Shown in pieces: positions 27,884-35,965 of a DNA stretch of 64,000 bases. The translations under genes were made by a program, and so were the position numbers. Below the pieces are notes generated by a model. It saw only the letters and a list, made by a program, of their open reading frames with translations, had not been told where the DNA came from and did no database searches. The stretch comes from Alteromonas hispanica (GTDB taxonomy: Bacteria; Pseudomonadota; Gammaproteobacteria; Enterobacterales; Alteromonadaceae). Each line of letters starts with the position of its first letter. The stretch's first letter is position 1. The stretch covers positions 1 through 64,000 of the forward strand of contig NZ_JAAAWP010000008.1 of assembly GCF_010500915.1 (NCBI RefSeq), given 5' to 3'.

Positions 27884-28720
27884 ATGACTAAACCAGCAAC
27901 GTTGTACATTGTCCCCACGCCAATTGGGAACTTAAATGATATCAGTGCTCGCGCTATCGACGTACTCGGTGAAGTGAGTTGGATTGCAGCAGAAGATACT
28001 CGCCATAGTTCAAGGTTGCTACAGCACTTAAGCATTTCTACTAAAACACTGTCGCTGCACGATCATAACGAAGACAAGCGCGCAGCTATGTTATGTGAAC
28101 GGTTAAAAGGTGGTGAGGCCGTGGCGTTAATTAGCGATGCAGGAACACCGCTAATAAGCGACCCTGGTTTTATTTTGGTACGACGCTGCCGCGAGCAGGG
28201 CATTCCGGTTTGCGCACTACCAGGACCGTGTGCAGCTATTACCGCTTTAAGCGCATCGGGGTTACCAACGGACAAATTTATATTCGAAGGTTTTTTGCCG
28301 GTAAAAGCGCAGGCAAGAGAAAGCGCGGTTTCAGCTTTACAAGATAGACCCTACACAAGTGTATTTTACGAAGCGCCACGCAGAATTTTAGACACAGTTA
28401 CGCTTATTCAGCGGGTATTGGGCGAAAGGCACATTGTTATTGCAAAAGAGCTTACCAAAACCTTCGAAACCTATGTAAGCGGCAGCGCGCAAGATGTTAT
28501 CAATTATCTTACGTCTGATGCTGCTCATCAAAAGGGTGAGTTTGTCGTAATGATAAGCCCAGCTCCAGTGAGTGAACAGGAAATTCCAAGTGAGGCAATG
28601 TCATTGCTAAACACGCTTTGTGAGCATATTCCACTTAAAAAGGCTGCGGCTGTAGTTGCCGGTCACTATGGGCTGAAGAAAAACGCCCTTTATCAAGCAG
28701 GTTTAGACGCAAAACAGTAA
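27884..28720 (+). CDS. rsmI: 16S rRNA (cytidine-1402-2'-O)-methyltransferase RsmI
   Basis: Methylates the ribose of C1402 in 16S rRNA using S-adenosylmethionine and so fine-tunes the P-site. The 278-residue protein shows the tetrapyrrole-methylase fold motifs LYIVPTPIGNLNDISARA near the N terminus, AEDTRHSSRLL, SDAGTPLISDPG and ALPGPCAAITALSASGLP. The start is taken as the ATG at 27884, six codons inside the longest frame, because it gives the usual N terminus (MTKPATLYIV). No strong ribosome-binding site precedes either candidate. It is divergent from lpoA. Confidence 0.95.
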   Translation: MTKPATLYIVPTPIGNLNDISARAIDVLGEVSWIAAEDTRHSSRLLQHLSISTKTLSLHDHNEDKRAAMLCERLKGGEAVALISDAGTPLISDPGFILVRRCREQGIPVCALPGPCAAITALSASGLPTDKFIFEGFLPVKAQARESAVSALQDRPYTSVFYEAPRRILDTVTLIQRVLGERHIVIAKELTKTFETYVSGSAQDVINYLTSDAAHQKGEFVVMISPAPVSEQEIPSEAMSLLNTLCEHIPLKKAAAVVAGHYGLKKNALYQAGLDAKQ

Positions 28721-28721
28721 G

Positions 28722-28759
28722 CCTTTAGCGCATTAGTAAACCTTTAGCGCATTGGTCAA
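28722..28759 (+). repeat. Tandem 19-base duplication after rsmI
   Basis: Two head-to-tail copies of CCTTTAGCGCATTRGTMAA (28722-28740 and 28741-28759) differ at two positions. The pair starts one base after the rsmI stop. Confidence 0.85.
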
Positions 28760-28791
28760 TAGTCCCTAGTTTCACGTTTTTCACTGATCTT

Positions 28792-28823
28792 AACTGTCTA
28801 TTGGGAGTTACCAATAGATAGTT
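28792..28823 (+). promoter_or_regulatory. Hairpin in the leader of the 28864 gene
   Basis: Arms AACTGTCTATTGG and CCAATAGATAGTT pair over 13 positions with one G-T pair and a six-base loop. It ends 41 bases before the next start codon. No T-run follows, so it is more likely a leader structure or operator than a terminator. Confidence 0.45.
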
Positions 28824-28863
28824 TTCATTAAGATAATTTGGACAACAGCAAATGGAGGCGTAA

Positions 28864-29127
28864 ATGAAAAAAACACTGAAAATCACCATGCCAGAAGGTA
28901 AGTGGATGGTAGATGTTTTCTCAAAGGCTAATGATTCTGGAGAGTTCGATTTAGTGCACCCTAATACCAGTGCTGAAATTTCGTTTAATGAAGGCGAGAT
29001 GTATGGTTTTCGCTATAGCGTAAGCGGAAAGCAAGGTACAAAATTTACTATTGAACTGGATGATATAGTGTTAGTAGAAGGTGAAATCGATAAAAGCGAG
29101 ACTGCGAAAGGCAGCGGTGTCATTTAA
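28864..29127 (+). CDS. Small protein of unknown function
   Basis: I do not recognise this 87-residue protein. It starts with an ATG preceded by a good GGAGG at five bases and ends before a strong terminator, so it is very likely a real single-gene transcript. There is no signal peptide or membrane helix. Composition is balanced, with acidic clusters (NEGEMYG, ELDDIVLVEGEIDKSE) and alternating hydrophobic residues that suggest a small beta barrel or sandwich. The only cue from context is the hairpin in its leader. Confidence 0.7.
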   Translation: MKKTLKITMPEGKWMVDVFSKANDSGEFDLVHPNTSAEISFNEGEMYGFRYSVSGKQGTKFTIELDDIVLVEGEIDKSETAKGSGVI

Positions 29128-29147
29128 GCGGCATCAACAGGTACTGC

Positions 29148-29180
29148 AAAAAGTCGGCTGACGTGAGCCGACTTTTTATT
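29148..29180 (+). terminator. Rho-independent terminator after the 87-residue gene
   Basis: Perfect twelve-base stem AAAAAGTCGGCT / AGCCGACTTTTT with a six-base GACGTG loop and a T-run. Confidence 0.93.
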
Positions 29181-29293
29181 ACTCTTCTACAGTTACCAAT
29201 AGGTGTGAGATGTAGCAATAAGTGTGCGTTGTCAAAGCCCCTTGATAAACTAGAGGGTAGGTGTCACAGAAAAACGTGACCAGATTTATCAGC

Positions 29294-30424
29294 TTAAGAC
29301 AAGCGCCCTTTAAAGTCCTCATAAGTGAAACTTCTTACCAATTCAAATTCGCCGTTTGAGCGTAATATGCCAATGGACGGATGATCAACCCCATTGAAAA
29401 ACGTGGTTTTTACCATGGTGTAATGCATCATATCTTCAAACTGAACACGGCTTCCCGCTACGAGAGGTTTATCGAATGAGTAGGTGTCTATTACATCGCC
29501 AGCAAGGCATGAGTTGCCGCCAAGTTTGTAGTTGTGGGCTTTCTCATTAGGCAATGCCGCATTTAATACGGTAGGCCTGTAGGGCATTTCAAGCACATCT
29601 GGCATATGCGCAGTGGCAGAAATATCCAATATGGCAATATCACCTTCGTTATTTACTACATCCACTACTTCTGAAATTAAAGGGCCAGTTTGCCACGCTA
29701 CTGCAGAGCCCGGCTCTAGAATTATATCAAGGTGAGGGTAGCGCTCTTTAAATGCCGACAGTGTGTTGATTAAGTGTTCAACATCGTAGCCTTCGCTTGT
29801 CATTAAATGACCGCCGCCTAAATTCAGCCATTTCAACTGATGTAGCCACTTACCAAATCGCTTTTCAATGGCTTGCAATGTGCGCTCCGTTGCAAAAGAA
29901 TCGCACTCGCATAAATTGTGGCAGTGAAAACCTTCAATTCCATCAAGGCTTATACCCTCTAACTCATCCGCTCTTATCCCTAATCGCGAGCCGGGTGCAG
30001 CTGGGTCGTAAAGGGGCGTATCTGCTTCTTGATGCTCTGGGTTAATTCTCAGTCCAAGTGATACGTCTTTTAGCGCTTCACGATGGGTATGCCACTGGCT
30101 AAGGCTGTTAAACGATAAATGATGCACTAATGTGGCGAGTTCTTTTGCATCCTCAGCTTTGTAAGCAGGGGAATAGGCATGAACCTCTTTGCCCATTTCG
30201 GCTGCTAATTTTGCCTCCCATACTGAACTCGCGGTGGCTCCGTGAAGATATTGCTTTACGATATCGAAGCAAGACCACATGGAAAAGCCTTTAAGCGCTA
30301 AAATAATACGCACACCTGATTCGTCTTGAACCCGCTTCATCAGCGTTAGGTTGCGAATTAATTTTTCTTCCTCAAGGACATAGCAGGGAGAGGGAATATC
30401 AGTGCGTTGGGTAAGATCGGTCAA
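29294..30424 (-). CDS. nspC: Carboxynorspermidine/carboxyspermidine decarboxylase NspC
   Basis: A PLP enzyme that decarboxylates carboxy(nor)spermidine to (nor)spermidine. It belongs to the alanine-racemase-fold decarboxylases. The PLP lysine is in ILALKGFSMW near the N terminus, and the phosphate and diamine sites are HCHNLCE, NLGGGH and EPGSAV. The frame is open to a GTG at 30463, but that codon sits inside a terminator hairpin. A TTG at 30424 with GGAG ten bases upstream gives 376 residues, matching the usual 377 of Vibrio NspC. There is no ATG at a suitable place. It pairs with the dehydrogenase gene upstream on the same strand. Confidence 0.9.
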   Translation of the reverse strand: MTDLTQRTDIPSPCYVLEEEKLIRNLTLMKRVQDESGVRIILALKGFSMWSCFDIVKQYLHGATASSVWEAKLAAEMGKEVHAYSPAYKAEDAKELATLVHHLSFNSLSQWHTHREALKDVSLGLRINPEHQEADTPLYDPAAPGSRLGIRADELEGISLDGIEGFHCHNLCECDSFATERTLQAIEKRFGKWLHQLKWLNLGGGHLMTSEGYDVEHLINTLSAFKERYPHLDIILEPGSAVAWQTGPLISEVVDVVNNEGDIAILDISATAHMPDVLEMPYRPTVLNAALPNEKAHNYKLGGNSCLAGDVIDTYSFDKPLVAGSRVQFEDMMHYTMVKTTFFNGVDHPSIGILRSNGEFELVRSFTYEDFKGRLS

Positions 30425-30450
30425 GGTAATCAAGCTCCGGTCAATAACGT

Positions 30451-30478
30451 AAAAAAGGGGCACTTAACATAGTGCCCC
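30451..30478 (-). terminator. Terminator/attenuator between the two polyamine genes
   Basis: On the minus strand, AGTGCCCC-type perfect eight-base arms (30457-30464 and 30471-30478) with a six-base loop are followed by six T. It lies after the dehydrogenase stop and only about 27 bases before the proposed nspC start, so it sets how much nspC is transcribed. Confidence 0.85.
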
Positions 30479-30509
30479 TCGTAAATATCTTATATTTGTT
30501 TAAAGCAAT

Positions 30510-31712
30510 CTACTTAGTAAATGGGCTGCTATCGCACTCTAGTACATGCCACGGCAGTCCGTGTTCGTTAAGCATATCCATAAACGGGTCTGGATCAAAC
30601 TGTTCCATGTTCCACACGCCGGCTTCTTTCCACGTGCCGTTTAGCATAAGTGCAGCACCAATCATCGCAGGAACGCCTGTGGTGTAAGATACCGCCTGAG
30701 CACCTACTTCCTCATTACACTTAGCGTGTTCGCAGTTATTGTAGATAAAGATGGTTTTTTCTTTGCCATCTTTTATACCTGTAATGTAAGTACCAATACA
30801 AGTCATCCCTACATAACCTTCTGCAAGGGAGCCTGGGTTAGGTAATACGGCTTTTAGAAACTCTAAAGGCACAACTTGTTGGCCTTGGAACTCTATTGGC
30901 TCAATACTTGTCATGCCGATACCTTCTAGCACGCGTAGGTGGTTAAGGTAGGCATCACCGAATGTCATCCAGAAGCGAGCACGCTTTAGTGTTGGGAAAT
31001 GTTTAACCAGTGACTCTAACTCTTCGTGGAACATAAGGTAAGACGCGCGTTCACCAATATTTTGATAATCCAAGTCTTCGCGCACACTAAGCGGATCGGT
31101 TTCTTTCCACTCACCGTTTTCCCAGAATTTACCACGCTGAGTAATTTCGCGGATATTAATTTCAGGGTTAAAGTTGGTAGCAAACGCTTGACCATGGTCG
31201 CCGCCGTTACAATCAACAATATCTAGGTAATGGATTTCGTCAAAGTAATGTTTTGCTGCATAGGCGGTAAAAACGTTGGTTACGCCTGGATCAAAACCAC
31301 TGCCAAGCAGAGCCATAATGCCCGCTTCTTTAAATTTGTCTTGGTAGGCCCACTGCCACGAATACTCGAATTTCGCTTCATCTTTTGGCTCGTAGTTAGC
31401 CGTATCTAAATAATGCGTATTTGTTGCTAGGCACGCATCCATGATAGGCAAGTCTTGGTAGGGAAGTGCCAAGTTAATGACGAGGTCGGGTTTAACGTCA
31501 TTAATAAGTGCTTCTACTTCTTTTGCGTTGTCTGCATCGAGGGCAAAAACACCTTTTACACGGTCTTCACCCACTTCTTTTTGCAGGGCTTCGCATTTAG
31601 ACACAGTTCGGCTAGCTAAGTATATTTCGTCAAAGTGCTGCGGTAAACGAGCACATTTTTTGACTGTTACCGACGCAACGCCGCCAGCACCAATAATAAG
31701 AACGCGAGACAT
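30510..31712 (-). CDS. Carboxynorspermidine dehydrogenase (saccharopine-dehydrogenase family)
   Basis: An NADPH-dependent enzyme that joins L-aspartate semialdehyde to a diamine (1,3-diaminopropane or putrescine) to make carboxy(nor)spermidine. The 400-residue protein opens with the Rossmann motif VLIIGAGGVASVTVKK and has the saccharopine-dehydrogenase segments DLVINLALPYQDLPIM, YLDTANYEP and LLGSGFDPGVTNVF. The neighbouring nspC makes this assignment firm over lysine-pathway enzymes. Which diamine is used, and hence whether norspermidine or spermidine is made, cannot be decided here. A terminator separates it from nspC. Confidence 0.92.
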   Translation of the reverse strand: MSRVLIIGAGGVASVTVKKCARLPQHFDEIYLASRTVSKCEALQKEVGEDRVKGVFALDADNAKEVEALINDVKPDLVINLALPYQDLPIMDACLATNTHYLDTANYEPKDEAKFEYSWQWAYQDKFKEAGIMALLGSGFDPGVTNVFTAYAAKHYFDEIHYLDIVDCNGGDHGQAFATNFNPEINIREITQRGKFWENGEWKETDPLSVREDLDYQNIGERASYLMFHEELESLVKHFPTLKRARFWMTFGDAYLNHLRVLEGIGMTSIEPIEFQGQQVVPLEFLKAVLPNPGSLAEGYVGMTCIGTYITGIKDGKEKTIFIYNNCEHAKCNEEVGAQAVSYTTGVPAMIGAALMLNGTWKEAGVWNMEQFDPDPFMDMLNEHGLPWHVLECDSSPFTK

Positions 31713-31945
31713 AATAAGTAATCCCTAAATTTTGCTAATAAATTTTTGCTGAATGCTAGCAGACACCGGCAATTTGGCAAGTAAAGTCAGTGTCTACCAA
31801 ATTAAATAGTATAAAATTCTACGTGAAAGGTTCAAAACGTTATGAATGTTTTATTGTATGGGCAGTAAATAGCGCGACCATTTCGGCCGCGCTCATTCTC
31901 CGTTATAGCTTAAGTCCAAACTTAACACTACTTGCGGCCTCGTGT

Positions 31946-32356
31946 TTATGGGGCTGCCGTGCTAATTGGTGGTGAAATTACGATAGAGCCGTCTACTCTG
32001 TAGTAAGGATAAAGAAGCAGATGTTCACCTTGGTCTGGCGATGAGGTGACCACGGCAATAGCGTCCATATTCTTGCTATCTTGTGTATTGACGGTGGCGG
32101 CATAAACAAGAACGCTGTAGCTATTGCTACCTGTGGTCGCGTCAATGATGCGCCATTGCAACTGTTCTATAAGTTGCGACTCACGTTTACTTTCTTTTGT
32201 CTCGTCTGCAAACACACACCCTGTGCGACCATCTTTGTTTATGGCTGCGAAGGGGTAAAATACGTCGCTGATAGGAAGCATAACTTCACATATTTTAAGC
32301 GACTTGGAAATGAGTTCTTGCAAAGGGGTTGGCAATGTAACTGGTCGGTCGATCAT
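31946..32356 (-). CDS. Hypothetical protein, 136 residues
   Basis: I do not recognise a named family. A strong GGAGATATACC ribosome-binding region precedes the ATG, which supports a real gene. The protein looks cytoplasmic. It has a short helical N terminus (LQELISKSLKICEVML), a beta-rich middle with FYPFAAINKDGRTGCVF and WRIIDATTGSNSYSVLVYAA, and ends DGSIVISPPIS. The layout (ISDVFYPFAAI...DAIAVVTSSPDQGEHLLLYPY in parts) suggests a single alpha/beta domain. It is monocistronic, with no informative neighbour. Confidence 0.65.
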   Translation of the reverse strand: MIDRPVTLPTPLQELISKSLKICEVMLPISDVFYPFAAINKDGRTGCVFADETKESKRESQLIEQLQWRIIDATTGSNSYSVLVYAATVNTQDSKNMDAIAVVTSSPDQGEHLLLYPYYRVDGSIVISPPISTAAP

Positions 32357-32602
32357 GGTATATCTCCTCAGAGTTAGCGTTGCTTGCGATACCTAAAGTA
32401 TCTTCACTGATAATTTTGAATAATGTTTACCTTTAACTTTTTCCGTATTTTTCTTTTGTACACGTTTACATTTGTCTTTACGTTTCTCGAACGTCTTTAG
32501 TTTAGTAACAGAAAAACTAATGCAAGTAAAACTGGTTTTGAATATTAGCTGCGCTAGGCTGCGTTGCTTTCATTTGAACTTATTTGTACTTATTCACATA
32601 GC

Positions 32603-33550
32603 CTAAGGCCTTGAGCCTTGCAGTCCTCCTGTATGCACTACCACTAGTGTACTTCCTTTTACAAATGCCCCTTGGCCCAGCATTTTCTTAAGCGCAAAGA
32701 ATACCTTGCCCGAGTAAACAGGCTCTATGGCTATACCCGTTTCGCTTTTAAATTGGTGACAAAATTCAGTTAAATAAGCTGGAGCTTTAGCGTAACCACC
32801 GCAATGGTATTCGTGCTCTATGTGCCAGTTATGATTGTTTTTACTCAAAAATTTGGCAACCAGAGATTCTAAATAATCTTGCCCTTTTAGTACGCCAATG
32901 CCGACAACGTGTTGATGCTTTTCTACTGCGCTTACAATGCCTGCCATGGTTGCCCCGCTCGCAACTGGCGTAATAATAGTGTGGTAATTGGTACCGATTT
33001 CGTTATCAATTTCTGTTACTAAATCTGAAACACCCGCTAATGCCTGAAGCTGACTTCCACCCTCAGGAACTATTTTCGCGTTGGGGTAGCGACGCTTTAA
33101 CGTATCAAGATACTCTGATGTATCTCTCAGTTTGTACGTGGCTTTGTCTACGTATTCTATGTTTGCATTCCACGCGATAAGGTCATTTATCATGGGCGTT
33201 GGCGACGATGAATAGTTACCGCGAATAATAACGGTAAGCGGTATCGCTAGTTGATAACACACATAACCCAATGCATGCAGGTGGTTTGAAAAACCACCAC
33301 CAAAACTGATGAGCCTGATAGAATCTTCAGTAGGTAAAGAGCCCTCAGCCCGCGACAAGCCACTTAGATCAACAAACTCTCGAATAAAATGTTTGAGTTT
33401 ACGCCATTTATTGCCGGAGATGACGGGATGTATTTCGTCATCACGCTTTATATAAATAGTGACATCTGACGCACCAGGCCAATTAGGTGTAAATAACTCT
33501 AGAGGGGATGGCTGAACAAGTGTTTGTTCCAGCAGGGTTAACTTATTCAC
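32603..33550 (-). CDS. PLP-dependent deaminase, D-cysteine desulfhydrase/ACC deaminase family
   Basis: A fold-type II PLP enzyme of 315 residues. The cofactor lysine is K48 in ISGNKWRKLKH. The family motif FGGGFSNHLHALGYVC follows, where ACC deaminase and DcyD usually read 'GGxQSNHxRxxA'. The glycine loop is PVASGATMAGIVSAV and the end is VVHTGGLQG. The FSNHLHA form is an atypical variant of the QSNH motif and is found in the subgroup annotated '1-aminocyclopropane-1-carboxylate deaminase' in marine gammaproteobacteria (from memory). D-cysteine, ACC or another small amino acid could be the substrate. It is a single gene. Confidence 0.85.
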   Translation of the reverse strand: MNKLTLLEQTLVQPSPLELFTPNWPGASDVTIYIKRDDEIHPVISGNKWRKLKHFIREFVDLSGLSRAEGSLPTEDSIRLISFGGGFSNHLHALGYVCYQLAIPLTVIIRGNYSSSPTPMINDLIAWNANIEYVDKATYKLRDTSEYLDTLKRRYPNAKIVPEGGSQLQALAGVSDLVTEIDNEIGTNYHTIITPVASGATMAGIVSAVEKHQHVVGIGVLKGQDYLESLVAKFLSKNNHNWHIEHEYHCGGYAKAPAYLTEFCHQFKSETGIAIEPVYSGKVFFALKKMLGQGAFVKGSTLVVVHTGGLQGSRP

Positions 33551-33730
33551 AAGGTCCGCTACCGTGATTGATCATTCGCTACAGGCACGCAGTATAACTA
33601 TTACATTGGCAATTCAAAATAATGCCAAACCCAAGCAGAGGTAAAATGAGACAGCTGATGCAATTTACACAGCATGAGAGCATTGTAAAACGCTGTTTTG
33701 ATTAATACGGACGTTTTTAAGGTAGAAATT

Positions 33731-34291
33731 ATGAATTCAAAATTAGTGTCTGGTTACAAAAGAGCCAATCGTTTCAGTCTTATACTAATGAGTTTAATGT
33801 TTATGAGCGCATCATTCGCAGCCAGTGCATCTTTACCCAAAGAAGTTGCCAAAAATGTCCCAAACGCCGCGGTAGTGGGGCAGGACATGTTTACCTACTA
33901 TTTCTTTGATGTTTATGAAGCAACGTTATTCGCTCCGCAAGGTAAATACGACAAAGACAAACCACTAGCCCTTACACTGAAATATCAAAGAAGTTTAGAC
34001 GGTAAGAAAATTGCCGAGCGCTCGATAGATGAAATGCAAAAACAAGCCAGCTTAGATTCAGAAAAATCAAAGCGCTGGTTACAAGACATGATAAATATTT
34101 TCCCCGATGTAAGTGAGGGTGACGTCATTACGGGTGTGGCCACAGAAGAAGGGAATGCACTTTTTTTCTATAACGGGGAAGAGGTAGGGGAAGTAAAAGA
34201 CCCAGAATTTACCCAGAAGTTTTTTGATATTTGGCTGAGTGAAGATACTTCAGAACCAAAGTTTAGAAAGGCACTTTTAGGAAAAAATTGA
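33731..34291 (+). CDS. Exported chalcone-isomerase-like protein
   Basis: A periplasmic protein of 186 residues with a signal peptide (LILMSLMFMSASFAASA, cleavage near ASA/SLP). The mature part matches the chalcone isomerase-like family (Pfam Chalcone_3): YYFFDVYEATLFAPQG near the N terminus, LTLKYQRSLDGKKIAERSID, then FPDVSEGDVITGVAT. Bacterial members lack known chalcone chemistry and probably bind a lipid-like ligand. The ATG at 33731 has AAGG upstream and yields the signal peptide; an earlier in-frame start is rejected. It lies 86 bases before a DUF3833 lipoprotein gene, a frequent partner. Confidence 0.85.
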   Translation: MNSKLVSGYKRANRFSLILMSLMFMSASFAASASLPKEVAKNVPNAAVVGQDMFTYYFFDVYEATLFAPQGKYDKDKPLALTLKYQRSLDGKKIAERSIDEMQKQASLDSEKSKRWLQDMINIFPDVSEGDVITGVATEEGNALFFYNGEEVGEVKDPEFTQKFFDIWLSEDTSEPKFRKALLGKN

Positions 34292-34377
34292 GATAAGGGC
34301 TTTCAAAAGCCTTAGTGCAGAAATGTATTTTCACATCACTATTTTTCACACAATATTTTTAAGATAACAGGTTAATT

Positions 34378-34929
34378 ATGAATACATTTAAACGAGCAGC
34401 TTACGCATTGGTTGGAGTTGGGGTTACTGCCTTTACATTAAGCGGTTGTTCAGTCTCGGTTGATGGCAAAGATTATGCGTCTGTCGAGCCTGCATTTAAT
34501 ATCGAGCAGTTTTTTGACGGCGACGTAAAGGCATGGGGCATTGTACAAAACCGCTCTGGTGAAGTAGTACAGCGCTTCAAAGTGGATATCGACGGTTCTA
34601 TTGACGGTGACACGTTAACGCTGGATGAAAGCTTTGTTTACGGCGTAGGCGAGGGGCCCACTCAACGCACTTGGAAGATTGTTAAGCAAGGTGACGGTAC
34701 ATTTATCGGCAGAGCTGGTGATGTGAAAGGCCCGGCAACTGGCACGTCTTATGGCAACGCCTTTAATTTCCACTATGAAATGGATTTGCCAGTAGATGAT
34801 ACTACCTATTCAGTAACTTTTGATGATTGGTTTTGGGCGTTCGACGAAACTACTATGATGAACCGCTCGTATATTCGAAAGTTTGGCATAGTCATGGCTG
34901 AAGTCACCATATTCATGCAGAAGCAGTAA
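34378..34929 (+). CDS. DUF3833 lipoprotein
   Basis: A predicted lipoprotein of 183 residues. The signal peptide ends in the lipobox LSGC at about C24. The body fits DUF3833: FNIEQFFDGDVKAWGIVQNRSGEV (cited as FNIEQFFDGDVKAWGIVQ), then DIDGSIDGDTLTLDESFVY, then DWFWAFDETTMMNRSYIRKFG. These are beta-rich and resemble lipocalin-like folds. The function is unknown. The location next to the chalcone-isomerase-like gene suggests a shared envelope or lipid-related role. Confidence 0.88.
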   Translation: MNTFKRAAYALVGVGVTAFTLSGCSVSVDGKDYASVEPAFNIEQFFDGDVKAWGIVQNRSGEVVQRFKVDIDGSIDGDTLTLDESFVYGVGEGPTQRTWKIVKQGDGTFIGRAGDVKGPATGTSYGNAFNFHYEMDLPVDDTTYSVTFDDWFWAFDETTMMNRSYIRKFGIVMAEVTIFMQKQ

Positions 34930-34980
34930 GCATAATCACATTGTCTTGAAAGGGCTTTTTGTATTAACATAGAGCCCTTC

Positions 34981-35142
34981 GTTGGGGAGTAGCCTGTTTC
35001 CATCTTATATGGAAAAGTTTGTATCAACATAATTGGTCACATTACCATGGTACAGACACCTCTCGGTTGGCGAGACCATCGATAATTCCATGCCCTAAGG
35101 TCAGGCGTGTGGTTTTTATCGTGGACTCAATAATGCCTGACC
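34981..35142 (+). ncRNA. yybP-ykoY manganese riboswitch upstream of mntP
   Basis: The leader has the hallmarks of the yybP-ykoY aptamer: GGGGAGTAGCC at 34984-34994 and GTTGGCGAGACCA at about 35066-35078, the two loops that dock to bind Mn2+, with variable stems between. Downstream an eight-base stem GGTCAGGC / GCCTGACC (about 35099-35142) ends directly against the mntP Shine-Dalgarno GGAG, so ribosome access is a plausible output. The gene it precedes is a manganese exporter, the expected partner. Confidence 0.92.
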
Positions 35143-35155
35143 GGAGTTAAAAAAT

Positions 35156-35716
35156 ATGACTATCTTCGCCCTCATTCTCCTTGCCTTTGCCATGTCTACT
35201 GATGCTTTTGCTGCTGCAATAGGCAAAGGTGTGAAAATAAAGCGCCCTCGTTTAAGCTATGCTATTAAGATTGGTTTTATATTTGGCGTAATAGAAGCGT
35301 CCACGCCCGTCATTGGATGGTTTATAGGGCGTGCTGCCGCGTCTTTTGTAGAAGCTTGGGATCATTGGGTTGCATTAATCATTTTGTCTGGATTAGGCGT
35401 TTACATGATACTTGAAAGCCTTCAACCTGCTGATGATGAGGACGATCGTGGGCAAAAGCAGTCATTACTTTTATTATGTTTTACTGCTTTAGGTACAAGT
35501 ATTGATGCGATGGCAGTGGGGGTTGGCCTTGCTTTAGTTGATATCAATATTGCCCTTGCTTCGGCACTGATTGGTTCTGCAACGTTTTTGATGGTAACGG
35601 TGGGTATTATGCTAGGCAGCGCAATGGGCTCTTTGATAGGTAAACGGGCAGAAACATTCGGCGGGATAATTCTTATTGCCGTGGGCATTTGGATTTTCGC
35701 CAGTCACACGCTTTGA
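35156..35716 (+). CDS. mntP: Manganese efflux pump MntP
   Basis: An inner-membrane Mn2+ exporter of 186 residues with six predicted helices. The duplicated motif with conserved aspartates is seen as AMSTDAFAAAIGKG (about 12-25) and LGTSIDAMAVGVGL (about 111-124), both needed for Mn2+ passage in E. coli MntP. The ATG follows GGAG at seven bases. Control by the yybP-ykoY riboswitch directly upstream should raise expression when Mn2+ is high. Confidence 0.96.
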   Translation: MTIFALILLAFAMSTDAFAAAIGKGVKIKRPRLSYAIKIGFIFGVIEASTPVIGWFIGRAAASFVEAWDHWVALIILSGLGVYMILESLQPADDEDDRGQKQSLLLLCFTALGTSIDAMAVGVGLALVDINIALASALIGSATFLMVTVGIMLGSAMGSLIGKRAETFGGIILIAVGIWIFASHTL

Positions 35717-35944
35717 CATTCTTTAATTCACTCAGTGCAGTGTTCACCTACGCTGTTATGTTATTCAGTTGTCCAGTTGTCTATATAAGGCGCTAACTAT
35801 GCATTGTTCGCGTAGTTAGTGCTTCAATAGCAAACAATAACGGGTTATGCCAACACTGATTAAAGCTCAAATCGCTACAGTACCGCTAATTATTGCAGCG
35901 AAATGTGGGGCTCGACTAAGAAGTATCAACGTCTAAATCTTACA

Positions 35945-35965
35945 GCTTAAAGCTTAAAGCTTAAA
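35945..35965. repeat. Three tandem GCTTAAA heptamers across the kinase stop codon
   Basis: GCTTAAA is repeated three times at 35945-35965. The repeat encodes the last residues (SFKL) and the stop of the minus-strand histidine kinase. Slippage by one unit would change only the very C terminus. Confidence 0.8.

Noticed and set aside
30425..30463. nspC start at the GTG 30463
   Set aside because: The codon is within the terminator hairpin and adds 13 residues not typical of NspC.
32400..32525. Very basic short frame upstream of the 136-residue gene (minus strand)
   Set aside because: No start codon in frame; the lysine richness follows from A-rich leader DNA.
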